From: Psychroserpens ponticola
Lineage (GTDB): Bacteria > Bacteroidota > Bacteroidia > Flavobacteriales > Flavobacteriaceae
NCBI RefSeq assembly: GCF_023556315.2
Contig: NZ_CP116221.1
Location: 868,001 to 932,000 of the forward strand
Length of the DNA: 64,000 nt
Direction: 5' to 3'
Shown: piece by piece, positions 1-8,551 of the stretch
How the letters are laid out: each line of letters begins with the position of its first letter
How positions within the stretch are numbered: position 1 is the stretch's first letter
The notes under the pieces: model-generated
The model's input: only the letters and a program-made list of their open reading frames with translations
Told to the model about the DNA's origin: nothing
The model's database searches: none
Position numbers and translations under genes: made by a program

Positions 1-1422
1 GTTTGGGTAGGCTTTTATGATTTTTATATCAACAAGTAATTTGGTTTTGTCAATTTCTTTTTTATTATAATTTTCATTTTGATGCATTCTATTTAAAGGT
101 TCATTAGTGCATCCTTCAATTTTAGCTAGAAAATTTGAACCAGCTTTTGCATGAAAACTAAAACTTTGATTACCTCTATAAGTAGCTTTTAAAAGTATTT
201 TATTTCCTGCTGAATATGTGACATTTGCATTGTTTTCAATTCTGCTATAAGAAGTTATGTTATTTGAAACTTCATTTAAAATTGTGTTTCCGCCATCAAT
301 AATAATTATAATATTCAAATTTTCTAAACACTCCTCTGGTGTAGTAAAACTCGCAATAGAACTCCAAATACCATATACGTCATTATCACAACGCGTTCTA
401 ACACGCCATTCATATGTTGTTTCATCTTGTAGATTGTTTAATGTAAATGTCGTGTCTAAGTTATTACTTGCGTCATTCCAATTGTTTGAACTACTTTGCT
501 TGTATTGTGAATGATATCCATTATTACCTGATACATCTGTCCAACTAATTTCTGCGCTGTTATAATAAATATTTGAACTTGTAAGTGTTGTAGGTGGATT
601 TAAATTACAAACTTCTTCTAAAGTTGAAAATGTTTCAGTTGCACTCCAATTGCCATATTCACCATTTGAGCATTTTGTTCTGATTCTGTAGAAATAAGAG
701 GTGTTATCTTGCAGGTTTGAAATATTGTAATTAGTTGCACCACTTGATAAACTAACAATTGTAGGAGTATTATTAGAGTTACTTACATTATAAAGAAGTG
801 TATAACCATTGTTACTAGAAACTGGATCCCAATTCAAGGAAGCGGAATTGATTGTTATATTAGATATTATTCTGTTTGTTGGAGGATCTAATAAACATGG
901 ATCAGGCACTGGACACCCACCATTCGAAGCTGGTCCTGCTTCATTTGGACAATTATCTTGATTATCTGGCACACCATCTCCATCACTATCTGTGTTTTCA
1001 TCTGTATAGACTTCAATGTTATAGTATCCGCTAGTGTGTTTAGACCCTCCAGAGGTCATGAATTCAGCGTACAATTTTCCTCCAGTTGGATTAAAATCAC
1101 TTGCATATAATGTGATATCTCTAGATGAAACGAAAAATGTAGTACCACTAAAAATTGTTTCAGTACCACCGCGTTGTATAGGGTTACTTGAACCGGTTTC
1201 TTTGGTGTATATTTTTAGAGTGCCTTCAAATCCATTTGGATTATCAACATTTACAGCAAATTGAATTCTAGAATTTTGACCTGATTCAATTTCAATAATG
1301 CCTCCTAATGGAATTATAGTTCCATTATCGTATTGCATACTATAGACTGTTACAGATTGAGCTATAGCATAGTTAGATATTAATAATATTAATGCAAATA
1401 AAAGTTTTTGAACATGCTTCAT
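1..1422 (-). CDS. Secreted FN3/TSP3-repeat protein, probable T9SS cargo (3' end cut by window edge)
   Basis: The reading frame is open from an ATG at 1422 to the left edge, 474 codons with no stop, so the C-terminus is missing. It begins with a signal peptide (MKHVQKLLFALILLI..., cleavage after SYAIAQ). About residue 135 there is a calcium-type thrombospondin-3 repeat (DSDGDGVPDNQDNCP). Two fibronectin type III-like domains follow, each with the YFYRIR or YEWRVR strand. Next is the beta-domain common before T9SS signals in this phylum (FHAKAGSNFLAKI). The last residues read KIIKAYPN, which looks like the opening of a type A sorting domain, so the missing part is probably only some 60-70 residues. 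It is the last of four minus-strand secreted-protein genes and probably encodes a cell-surface or released adhesin. The ligand is unknown. Confidence 0.85.
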   Translation of the reverse strand, partial: MKHVQKLLFALILLISNYAIAQSVTVYSMQYDNGTIIPLGGIIEIESGQNSRIQFAVNVDNPNGFEGTLKIYTKETGSSNPIQRGGTETIFSGTTFFVSSRDITLYASDFNPTGGKLYAEFMTSGGSKHTSGYYNIEVYTDENTDSDGDGVPDNQDNCPNEAGPASNGGCPVPDPCLLDPPTNRIISNITINSASLNWDPVSSNNGYTLLYNVSNSNNTPTIVSLSSGATNYNISNLQDNTSYFYRIRTKCSNGEYGNWSATETFSTLEEVCNLNPPTTLTSSNIYYNSAEISWTDVSGNNGYHSQYKQSSSNNWNDASNNLDTTFTLNNLQDETTYEWRVRTRCDNDVYGIWSSIASFTTPEECLENLNIIIIIDGGNTILNEVSNNITSYSRIENNANVTYSAGNKILLKATYRGNQSFSFHAKAGSNFLAKIEGCTNEPLNRMHQNENYNKKEIDKTKLLVDIKIIKAYPN

Positions 1423-1443
1423 AATAAATAGTATTTTAAACAA

Positions 1444-1471
1444 AAGCCAATTCAATAATTTGAATTGGCTT
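1444..1471 (-). terminator. Rho-independent terminator after the 1483-3702 gene
   Basis: A perfect 12-bp stem (AAGCCAATTCAA paired with TTGAATTGGCTT) with a 4-nt loop lies 12 bp past the stop codon. On the minus strand a short T-rich stretch follows. It separates this gene from the next one downstream. Confidence 0.8.
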
Positions 1472-1482
1472 ATTAGTTATTG

Positions 1483-3702
1483 TTATTTTAAGATTATTGT
1501 CTTGAATTCAATACTACCATCTTCTAAAGTGATTTTTAAAATATAATAGCCTCTTGAATGATTGTATACACTGAAAGAATATTTATAAGTATTAATATTT
1601 TCAAAGCTTTCTAGTTTATTTCCATAAATGTTTAGCAACTGTAAACTAAGTATTTTAGATTCTTTTGAAGTTATATTTAAAATATTGCTAGCAGGATTTG
1701 GATGAACTTTGATTTTATCTAAATCCTCGAATTTTTGCCCTATTCTTTGACTACTAGGAGGAATTATAGCTGGTTCACAAGGAATAATTCTTGCGATAAA
1801 ACTTCCTTGACCAGTTATGTTTTGTGCCTGAAATTCAGGGACAAGTCTTATTGAGTGACTAGCTTGATATAAAGATATTGCTCCATTTTCAACAGTATTG
1901 CTCGCAATAATATCAATATAGGAGTCATAATTTTCTGTGATACCATTTGGTATATTATCATCCGGACTTTCTAGAACAATTTCTGGAATGAAATTTTCAC
2001 AAGGAGCAGTTGGAATACAATCATTGAAGGTTACAAAGGGCGGATTATTCTCATCAGATCCATCTGCAATTAAACACCAATCTGTCCAATCTCCACAATT
2101 GGTTCGAATTCGCCATCTAAAACATTTTCCTCCCAAAGTATGAACAACATTAACTAAATCTATGCAATTAGCGCTTTGAGTATAGCTTACAAACGATGGG
2201 TTTGAACTTGAACCAGCACCATTTGGACATGTTTCTTGAGAAATGAACTCTATTTCATAATCATCATCTGAAATATCGTCCCAGCATAAATCAGTATTAT
2301 TAATAAACTCTCCAGTAACTATATCACAAGGGGCTGAACAATTATCAAAGTTTATTAATCCTCCAGATGCCGTAATCTGTGATAGGGTATTACAATTTGA
2401 ATCATTATTTAAAATTACATCGAACGAATATTGTCCAGATGGAGTAGCTCCAAAATCTGATAAATTGACATTAAAGCAATAATTATTTCCTGTTATAACA
2501 GGATTAACATAAGTGCTTATGGTATTTACAACTATGTCATCTCTGACATCTAAAGTAAGAGTGGTGAAATTTGTTCCTGTTGGCAATTCAAATGTGCCAC
2601 ATACTTCAATGTTTGAATCTGGACAATCAATATTAATAGGATCAATAATTAAATCTCCCCAGGTTGGAGAACATGAAACACCGCAAATATTGTCAATATA
2701 TACTGTGCTGAAATGACCTCGGTATTCACAATCAGAAACTGAAAATTCTAGTGTAACATCTCGACCAATAAGGTTAGATGTGTTTATTCTTTCACAAATC
2801 CAGTCTGGTGTATACGTTAAAGTATTATTACCATAAGTATTATCAGCTAGCTGTATAAATCTACAGTCGTTATTGATTGTTAAGAGGCAATTAGTAGATA
2901 AAATTTCTCCAGTAATATTATCAATTAATCGGTATCTGAAATACGCCCTATTATGTGAATTATTAGTATGACCAAGGTATAAAAAACTGAATTCAATTTG
3001 ATCTTCATTTATTATAAAATTTCTTGAAACGGATGTTCTATTTCCAATTTGAGAATCAGGGAAATCTATAGGTGTTGGATTTATTTTTAATGATCTAGAT
3101 CCAGAAAACACTCTATTTACTGAGATACCTAAACTAGCTAAAAGTGGCTCATCTCCAGGCGAAACTAGAGAGGCAAGTGCGTTAAAATTATCTAATCCTA
3201 CAGGTTGAAAAGCAACTAGGTTATCATCTGTTCCTGTACAACCTGGATTCAAATGATTAGTTGTATTTCTTTCAGTAAAAGTATAATTTGCATATCCACC
3301 TTCAAAATCACCATTTATGCATGATTGTCTAAATTCAATAGGTAATTCTAAGGGTTGAAAAAAGACCAAGTCATTCGGTTTATTTTGAAAATACTTTTGT
3401 TTAAGTTTTATCTTTTTTGCTTCTAGCAAAACGCTTTCTAAATCAATTCCTGTAATTGGTTTTGATGTGCCATCATGAATATTGTAAAGGTCATCTGCAA
3501 TGGTATTCTTTTCATTTTGGCTTAGTTCATAATTAGGTAGATTAGTTTTAATAAAGATGTCAATAAGCTTGTTTATTGAATCGGCTTTGGCTAAACGTAT
3601 TTCTTCTAATTCTATATAGTTTTTATTTTTTGCTTGCGCATTTATTGTTAAAGAATTAAATACAATTAAGGCGAGAGTGATTATGGGTATTGCAATTCTC
3701 AT
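1483..3702 (-). CDS. Secreted multidomain protein with T9SS type A sorting domain
   Basis: This 739-residue exported protein has a signal peptide (first ~24 residues, ending NAQA). A jelly-roll-like segment around residues 125-345 opens with NGDFEGG. A Cys-rich middle includes an FN3-like WRIRTNCGDWTDWC segment near residue 540. A beta-domain (residues ~590-660, ending GSFIARIIPC) is of the same kind as in the neighbouring 1-1422 gene. The C-terminal sorting signal starts at KVHPNPASN and ends FKTIILK. Proteins with this tail cross the outer membrane through the T9SS and are usually anchored or released after tail removal. No catalytic motif was recognised, so adhesion or ligand binding is more likely than enzymatic activity. 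It sits in a minus-strand row of secreted proteins opposite a two-component system. Confidence 0.85.
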   Translation of the reverse strand: MRIAIPIITLALIVFNSLTINAQAKNKNYIELEEIRLAKADSINKLIDIFIKTNLPNYELSQNEKNTIADDLYNIHDGTSKPITGIDLESVLLEAKKIKLKQKYFQNKPNDLVFFQPLELPIEFRQSCINGDFEGGYANYTFTERNTTNHLNPGCTGTDDNLVAFQPVGLDNFNALASLVSPGDEPLLASLGISVNRVFSGSRSLKINPTPIDFPDSQIGNRTSVSRNFIINEDQIEFSFLYLGHTNNSHNRAYFRYRLIDNITGEILSTNCLLTINNDCRFIQLADNTYGNNTLTYTPDWICERINTSNLIGRDVTLEFSVSDCEYRGHFSTVYIDNICGVSCSPTWGDLIIDPINIDCPDSNIEVCGTFELPTGTNFTTLTLDVRDDIVVNTISTYVNPVITGNNYCFNVNLSDFGATPSGQYSFDVILNNDSNCNTLSQITASGGLINFDNCSAPCDIVTGEFINNTDLCWDDISDDDYEIEFISQETCPNGAGSSSNPSFVSYTQSANCIDLVNVVHTLGGKCFRWRIRTNCGDWTDWCLIADGSDENNPPFVTFNDCIPTAPCENFIPEIVLESPDDNIPNGITENYDSYIDIIASNTVENGAISLYQASHSIRLVPEFQAQNITGQGSFIARIIPCEPAIIPPSSQRIGQKFEDLDKIKVHPNPASNILNITSKESKILSLQLLNIYGNKLESFENINTYKYSFSVYNHSRGYYILKITLEDGSIEFKTIILK

Positions 3703-3777
3703 AGTTTAGAATTTTATTAATTGGAGTATAGAAATAAGACTTACTTTTCTGTTTAAAAAAAGCAATGGAAATCCTAC

Positions 3778-3799
3778 CTTAAGCTTTATATAGCTTAAG
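3778..3799. promoter_or_regulatory. Inverted repeat upstream of the 1483-3702 gene
   Basis: Perfect 8-bp arms (CTTAAGCT and AGCTTAAG) flank a 6-nt spacer, 76 bp upstream of the start codon and beyond the preceding gene's terminator. No T-run follows, so an operator is more likely than a terminator. The binding factor is unknown. Confidence 0.4.
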
Positions 3800-3828
3800 T
3801 AAAAGGGTCGGAATTTAAATTTGAAATG

Positions 3829-3870
3829 AAAAGGCTGACAAATCAAATGAAATGTTAATCAGCCTTTTTT
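3829..3870 (-). terminator. Terminator after the 3908-4549 gene
   Basis: Arms AAAAGGCTGA and TCAGCCTTTT are separated by a 20-nt loop and T-rich on the minus-strand exit side. It lies about 40 bp downstream of the stop at 3908. Confidence 0.75.
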
Positions 3871-3907
3871 AAACGTGAGATAATTGATCTAATGAATAGA
3901 TCTAAGC

Positions 3908-4549
3908 TTAATTTTTTAACTCAGCTTCTAAAGCTTTGATTCGCTTTTCTTGCTCAATTGTATATAGCGTTAGTTCTTCAACCTTTTGCAATAGGATAGT
4001 AGTCATGTCCTTTAGTTGCATGCCGTTTTCTTTAACTTCTTCAGCTGAAGGTATTTCTGGTAAATGGTGATTTGCTTTCGTATATACTTCAATTTCTTCT
4101 AATGTAAGCATGTTGTAATCACTTTTTAACTCTGATACTCCAGTATAATACTTTTGAAACACATAATCAGGAAATACATTTTGAACAACTTCTATTTCTT
4201 CACATAAGATTTTACCTTCAACAAGCAATCGTGAATCACTATTATTTTGAGCGAAGTCAACAGTGCCAATACCAACTACACCATTTGATGTAATAGACAT
4301 GCTGGTATTCCAAGTGGTAGAATTATGTCTAGATTCAAAATTTAACAATGTCATTCCTCCTGGATCACCTGAAACAATTCTATGTCCAAATCCATTTCCC
4401 CATGGAGAAGTAGGCCATTCTATAAATCTATTTGGGCCTGAGTTCATATCAATTGATGCTATGGGATTAGAAGTGTTTGTTGGGAAAATTTGTGAGAATG
4501 CTAATGTGCAAATAAAAAATGTAGGAATAAAAAGCAGTAATTTTTTCAT
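3908..4549 (-). CDS. Exported tail-fibre/endosialidase-chaperone-like protein
   Basis: This 213-residue protein has a signal peptide (MKKLLLFIPTFFICTLAFSQ). The middle carries the short repeat style of phage-fibre-like Bacteroidetes proteins (VVGIGT then LLVEGKI). The C-terminal part, from FPDYVFQKYY through HHLPEIPSAEEVKENGM to a final coiled coil of about 40 residues (LLQKVEELTLYTIEQEKRI), is a well-recurring module in flavobacterial surface proteins. It resembles the self-trimerising endosialidase chaperone region but lacks an obvious Ser-Lys protease dyad. There is no T9SS tail. It is probably a trimeric periplasmic or surface structural protein. It is flanked by T9SS cargo genes on the same strand and has its own terminator. 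Confidence 0.7.
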   Translation of the reverse strand: MKKLLLFIPTFFICTLAFSQIFPTNTSNPIASIDMNSGPNRFIEWPTSPWGNGFGHRIVSGDPGGMTLLNFESRHNSTTWNTSMSITSNGVVGIGTVDFAQNNSDSRLLVEGKILCEEIEVVQNVFPDYVFQKYYTGVSELKSDYNMLTLEEIEVYTKANHHLPEIPSAEEVKENGMQLKDMTTILLQKVEELTLYTIEQEKRIKALEAELKN

Positions 4550-4582
4550 AATGTTAAAATTTTAAATTGTTTGTGAAATTGT

Positions 4583-5203
4583 TTATTGTTTAATGATATG
4601 TTTATTGATAACTTCTCCATTTTTACTGTATAATTTTAGGAGATGTAATCCAGAACTGAGTTGACTTAGATTTATACTATAATTATTAGATCCATCAAGA
4701 TCTTTTGTTACTAAAAGTCGCCCTTCAATGCTGTATACTTCGTAGCTATTTAAATTTGAGGCTGTATAAGTAATTGACAGTTTAGAAGATACTGGATTGG
4801 GATAAATCTTAAGATCACTAAGTAATACCTTTGTATTAACAAGGTTTGGATTTGAATATCTTCCTCCACCTACTGGTTTACCTCCAGTTCCTGATTTTGT
4901 TCGACCTCCAGCTCTACTTCCTTCAGTATTATCGTATGGTACAAGTCTAACTTTTGAATATCCAGGTATGTACTTTACCGAATTGTACCTAGAGTAAATT
5001 AAGCCATAAAAAATTGTGCCTTCTGGACCTTCAGATGAAGTGGATGTAACAATTATTGTTTCATCACATTCTTTATCTACTTCGCCAACACCATGAAAGT
5101 CTTCCTGACATTCTGCAATGGGTTGTTGAGAGTAAGAATTGTAATTAATGCCTATTGCAAATAAGAAAATGAGTTTGATAAAGTGTTTTTGTTGTTGTTT
5201 CAT
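4583..5203 (-). CDS. Small secreted protein with T9SS type A sorting domain
   Basis: This 206-residue protein has a signal peptide (first ~25 residues, ending NSYSQQ). A short central region of about 85 residues is unrecognised and ends in a Gly-rich GGRTKSGTGGKPVGGGRY linker. A full type A sorting domain follows from LKIYPNPVSSKL to INKHIIKQ, so over a third of the protein is the export tail. It is the first gene of the minus-strand secreted-protein row. Its start is 83 bp from the divergent histidine kinase gene, and a perfect palindrome lies between them. That layout suggests the adjacent two-component system controls it. The function of the mature part is unknown. Confidence 0.75.
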   Translation of the reverse strand: MKQQQKHFIKLIFLFAIGINYNSYSQQPIAECQEDFHGVGEVDKECDETIIVTSTSSEGPEGTIFYGLIYSRYNSVKYIPGYSKVRLVPYDNTEGSRAGGRTKSGTGGKPVGGGRYSNPNLVNTKVLLSDLKIYPNPVSSKLSITYTASNLNSYEVYSIEGRLLVTKDLDGSNNYSINLSQLSSGLHLLKLYSKNGEVINKHIIKQ

Positions 5204-5236
5204 AATAGCGTAAATTTAGTAGTATTGATAAAGCAA

Positions 5237-5262
5237 AAAAATACCATAATTATGGTATTTTT
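5237..5262. promoter_or_regulatory. Perfect 26-bp palindrome between divergent genes (candidate NarL/LuxR-type operator)
   Basis: Two 13-bp arms (AAAATACCATAAT...: left arm 5237-5249, right arm 5250-5262) are perfectly complementary with no spacer and are centred on AATT. The site lies 33 bp from the 4583-5203 start and 24 bp from the histidine kinase start. On the minus side it sits just upstream of a TTG/TAAATTTA promoter-like pair, the position expected of an activator. On the plus side it overlaps TATTTTTA, a possible -7 element. Confidence 0.55.
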
Positions 5263-5286
5263 ACAATTAGCCATAAATATATTAAA

Positions 5287-7170
5287 TTGATTAAAGTAAA
5301 ATTCATAGTCTTTATTTTTTGTTTTCAATTAATTACACCGTTGATTAATGCTCAAAGTGTAAAGGAAATCAATGAGTTAAATACTCTATTTGAAACAACT
5401 ATTTTTTACAATTTAAAAGGAGCTCAGGAATTAGCATCTCAAGCAGTTCAAAAAAGTGAAGTATTGCAGGATGAAGAACTTTTGCTGTCCTCATACACTA
5501 ATTTAAGCTTAATATATTTTCGTCAAAAACAAAACGATTCTTCATTGGTTTATGCTCAGAAGGCATTCGATTTATCAATTAAGTTACAAGATTTTCAGAA
5601 ACAAGCAATCCTTTATAATCGGATAGGTGCAGTAGAACGAAGAAAAGGAAATTATTCAGAGTCACATAAACACTTTGAAAAAGGATATCAAATCGCAAAG
5701 GATAAAAACTATGTTGAACAAATGTGTAGTATTCACATCAATTTAGCGTGGTTGTATAGAATAAGAGGAGATGAAAATAAATTTTTAGAAGAACTCGAAA
5801 ATTCTATAAAACTTAGTAAAGCAAATAATTTAAAAATTAGATTGGGTGATAGTTACAATTTAAAAGGGATTTCACTTTTTACTAAAAATAGAGATAGTTC
5901 AATTTATTATTATAAGAAAGCAATAGATTTATTTAAGGAAACAAGACAGAGACATTATGAAGGTCTGGTGTATGCTAATCTTGGAGATGTTTATTTAAAT
6001 GCTGGCCAATATGATTTAGCGTTAGAAAGTTTAGAGTTATGCGAATCAATTGCTTTAGAGGTTAATAACATGGCTTCTTTGTATTATGTCAATTTATCAT
6101 TAGGAATCTATAATTATAATTTGGATGATTTTAGTAAATGTGTTTCAAAATATGAGAAAGCTATTAATGAATATGGTAAATATGTGGATGAAAATGCAAT
6201 TTCATTAGGTTACTGGTATCTTTCAGAAGGTTATTATTTTAACAAACAGTTTAAAAAAGCGTTTGATGTTCAGGAGCAGTATATAGAATTAAATGAGAGA
6301 TTATTAAATGCTCAGAAAACTAAAGAATTTGACGAAATAAGAACAAAGTATGAAGTTGAAAAAAAGGATAGTCAGATTGAGTTGTTGGAAAAAGAAAAAG
6401 AACTTTCAGAAGCAAAGAGAAAAAGTATTTTAATTGGAGGCATATTAATTACGGTTGCATTAAGTCTATTGCTGTTGTATTATAGAAACAGGATTAAAAC
6501 TCAACGTATAATTAGAGAACAAGAAAGAGAACATGCAAAGAAAGAACAAGAAATAGTTCAAGTTAAGGCTTTAATTGAAGGACAAGATAAAGAACGCCAT
6601 CGCATAGCTAAAGAATTGCACGATGGTTTAGGAGGTCAATTAGCAAGTGTAAATTTGACACTTTCTGAAGTAAATTCAGAATTACAAAATCCAAGTATTA
6701 ATAATATCAGTGAAAAGGTCTCAGATATTTTTCGAGATTTAAGAGTTTTATCTCACAACTTAAGTGCTAACTATTTTGATGAAAAGGTCTTTGATGAATT
6801 ACTGGTAGAATTAAAACAGCAATATGAATCTTTAAATGCTTTTGAAATTACAATCTCTATTTTTCCTGAACAATGTTTAAATGATTTGGATGTAGACCTA
6901 AGACATAATTTATATAGAATTTTTCAAGAGTTATTTAATAATGCTCTGAAGCATTCTAATTGTAATGCTGTTGAGCTTTCAATAAATAAGCACAATGATT
7001 CAATCATAGTTATTTTTGAAGACGATGGCATTGGTTTTGATAGATATTTGGATAAGGAAGGAATTGGATTAGCAAATATAAATGAACGTTCAAAATCGAT
7101 TAATGGTCAATTGGTAATTGATTCACAAAAAGGAAAAGGAACACAAGTAACACTAGAAATCCCTATTTGA
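5287..7170 (+). CDS. TPR-containing sensor histidine kinase (HisKA_3 / NarX-DesK type)
   Basis: This 627-residue membrane kinase starts at TTG. No in-frame ATG is available, and the TTG gives an intact signal peptide ending INAQ. Residues ~25-350 form tetratricopeptide repeats in the periplasm. A coiled coil leads to one membrane helix (~378-396, IGGILITVALSLLLLYY), then a cytoplasmic coiled coil. The phospho-acceptor box is ERHRIAKELHDGLGG with His445. An HATPase_c domain follows (N box FQELFNNALKHS, G box DDGIGFD, and GKGTQVTLEIPI at the end). It phosphorylates the response regulator encoded 1 bp downstream. The periplasmic TPRs probably sense protein or peptide partners; the signal is unknown. 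Confidence 0.9.
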   Translation: MIKVKFIVFIFCFQLITPLINAQSVKEINELNTLFETTIFYNLKGAQELASQAVQKSEVLQDEELLLSSYTNLSLIYFRQKQNDSSLVYAQKAFDLSIKLQDFQKQAILYNRIGAVERRKGNYSESHKHFEKGYQIAKDKNYVEQMCSIHINLAWLYRIRGDENKFLEELENSIKLSKANNLKIRLGDSYNLKGISLFTKNRDSSIYYYKKAIDLFKETRQRHYEGLVYANLGDVYLNAGQYDLALESLELCESIALEVNNMASLYYVNLSLGIYNYNLDDFSKCVSKYEKAINEYGKYVDENAISLGYWYLSEGYYFNKQFKKAFDVQEQYIELNERLLNAQKTKEFDEIRTKYEVEKKDSQIELLEKEKELSEAKRKSILIGGILITVALSLLLLYYRNRIKTQRIIREQEREHAKKEQEIVQVKALIEGQDKERHRIAKELHDGLGGQLASVNLTLSEVNSELQNPSINNISEKVSDIFRDLRVLSHNLSANYFDEKVFDELLVELKQQYESLNAFEITISIFPEQCLNDLDVDLRHNLYRIFQELFNNALKHSNCNAVELSINKHNDSIIVIFEDDGIGFDRYLDKEGIGLANINERSKSINGQLVIDSQKGKGTQVTLEIPI

Positions 7171-7171
7171 T

Positions 7172-7777
7172 ATGCAAAACATAAATATTGTATTGGTTGA
7201 TGATCATAAGATGTTTCTTGAAGGCATTTCCTCTGTGCTTCAAAAGCAAAGTCATATTAATATTAAAGGTGTTTTTGATTCCGCTATATTAGCAATTGAA
7301 TTTATTGAAACAAATGATGTCGATTTATTAATTACAGATATTTCAATGCCAGAAATTAACGGACTAGAACTCATTAAAGCAGTTAAAAAAAATAAGCCAG
7401 ACTTGAAGATTCTTGTTATTAGTATGTTTAAACAAATTCAATCTTTTAATAATATTAATGGTTATTTATTAAAAGAAACAAGTCATGAAATATTATTAAA
7501 AGCAATTACGACCATTGTAATAGAAGAGAAATCGTATTACTATAAAGACTTTGTAAAAAGAACTGATGAATTAGAGTTTAAAAAGCATTTATTAACTAAA
7601 AGAGAAAAAGAGATTATTAAACTAATTGCAAATGAATATTCAACAGATGAGATTGCAAAACAGTTATTTTTAAGTAAACATACTGTTGAAGCTCATAAGA
7701 AAAATATTTTTTTAAAATTACAAGTTCATAATGCTGCTGGATTAGTTAAGAAAGCTGCTTATCTTGGATATTTATAA
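7172..7777 (+). CDS. NarL/FixJ-family response regulator
   Basis: The start codon follows the kinase stop by one base, so the pair is almost certainly co-translated. The receiver domain (~4-115) has the acidic pair DD at 10-11, the phospho-acceptor Asp56 in LLITDISMPEING, and the Lys of GYLLKE. The stretch between the SM strand and GYLLK is about five residues shorter than usual, so helix alpha-4 seems shortened. The C-terminal LuxR-type helix-turn-helix (~138-200) reads LTKREKEIIKLIANEYSTDE and SKHTVEAHKKNIF. It presumably binds inverted repeats; the perfect palindrome in front of the kinase gene is the obvious candidate. Confidence 0.9.
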   Translation: MQNINIVLVDDHKMFLEGISSVLQKQSHINIKGVFDSAILAIEFIETNDVDLLITDISMPEINGLELIKAVKKNKPDLKILVISMFKQIQSFNNINGYLLKETSHEILLKAITTIVIEEKSYYYKDFVKRTDELEFKKHLLTKREKEIIKLIANEYSTDEIAKQLFLSKHTVEAHKKNIFLKLQVHNAAGLVKKAAYLGYL

Positions 7778-7861
7778 TGTTCAAAAAAATCTTTTTCCGT
7801 ATCCGTTTTGTGATGAGTTTGATTATCTTAACATATTAAATAATTTGTTAATCACTCTTAA

Positions 7862-8503
7862 ATGAATTTCAATACATTTTTAAAATCAATATCAAAAATA
7901 AAAAATATAGAACTTCCAGGAGAAGCTTCTCAGATTAAAATGTCTCCTCCATATCGTTTGGAGCTAATGGAACGCAACAGGGAATTGATGAAAACAGCTA
8001 AACAAGCTGCAGTATTAGCCCTGTTTTATCCAAATGAGAATAATGAGACGTATCTCATTTTAATTTTAAGAAAAACCTATAAAGGCGTTCATTCGGCACA
8101 AGTAGGATTTCCTGGTGGGAAATTAGAAGAAAATGATTCAGATTTAAAGATGACCGCTCTGCGAGAAACCTATGAAGAGGTTGGTGTTCAAGTTGAAAAC
8201 GTAAAAGTGTTAAAACAAATGACACCAATGTATATTCCACCAAGTAATTTTACGGTACATCCTTTTTTTGGCATCACTCAAAGCACACCGAGTTTTATCA
8301 AACAAGACTCTGAAGTCGAAGATCTTATTGAAGTTTCGCTTTCTCATTTTTTAGATGAATCTATTGTTATTAAAACCTCTGTGCCTACATCTTATGAAGT
8401 AAATATTGAGGTGCCCGCTTTTAAACTTAATGATCATGTGGTTTGGGGAGCAACAGCAATGATGCTAAGTGAAGTAAAAGACTTGTTAAAAAAGGTGCTG
8501 TAA
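7862..8503 (+). CDS. CoA pyrophosphatase, Nudix family (NudL-like)
   Basis: This 213-residue enzyme is predicted to hydrolyse CoA and its derivatives to phosphopantetheine and 3',5'-ADP in the cytoplasm. The UPF0035 signature is clear: LILRKTYKGVHSAQVGFPGG runs directly into the Nudix box (GGKLEENDSDLKMTALRE then TYEEVGV). The residue spacing matches NudL rather than a strict GX5EX7RE box, as is typical of this subfamily. The RETYEE glutamates are the expected metal ligands. The acyltransferase downstream is on the same strand (48 bp gap), and both may belong to lipid/CoA housekeeping. No signal peptide is present. Confidence 0.88.
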   Translation: MNFNTFLKSISKIKNIELPGEASQIKMSPPYRLELMERNRELMKTAKQAAVLALFYPNENNETYLILILRKTYKGVHSAQVGFPGGKLEENDSDLKMTALRETYEEVGVQVENVKVLKQMTPMYIPPSNFTVHPFFGITQSTPSFIKQDSEVEDLIEVSLSHFLDESIVIKTSVPTSYEVNIEVPAFKLNDHVVWGATAMMLSEVKDLLKKVL

Positions 8504-8551
8504 GGTTGAGTTTTTTGTAAGTTTGTTTTTCCGCTTAATAACAATTACTTA

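Noticed and set aside
257-514. Plus-strand frame of 85 codons
   Set aside because: It lies wholly opposite the partial secreted-protein gene 1-1422, which has a signal peptide, FN3 and TSP3 features. The plus frame has none.
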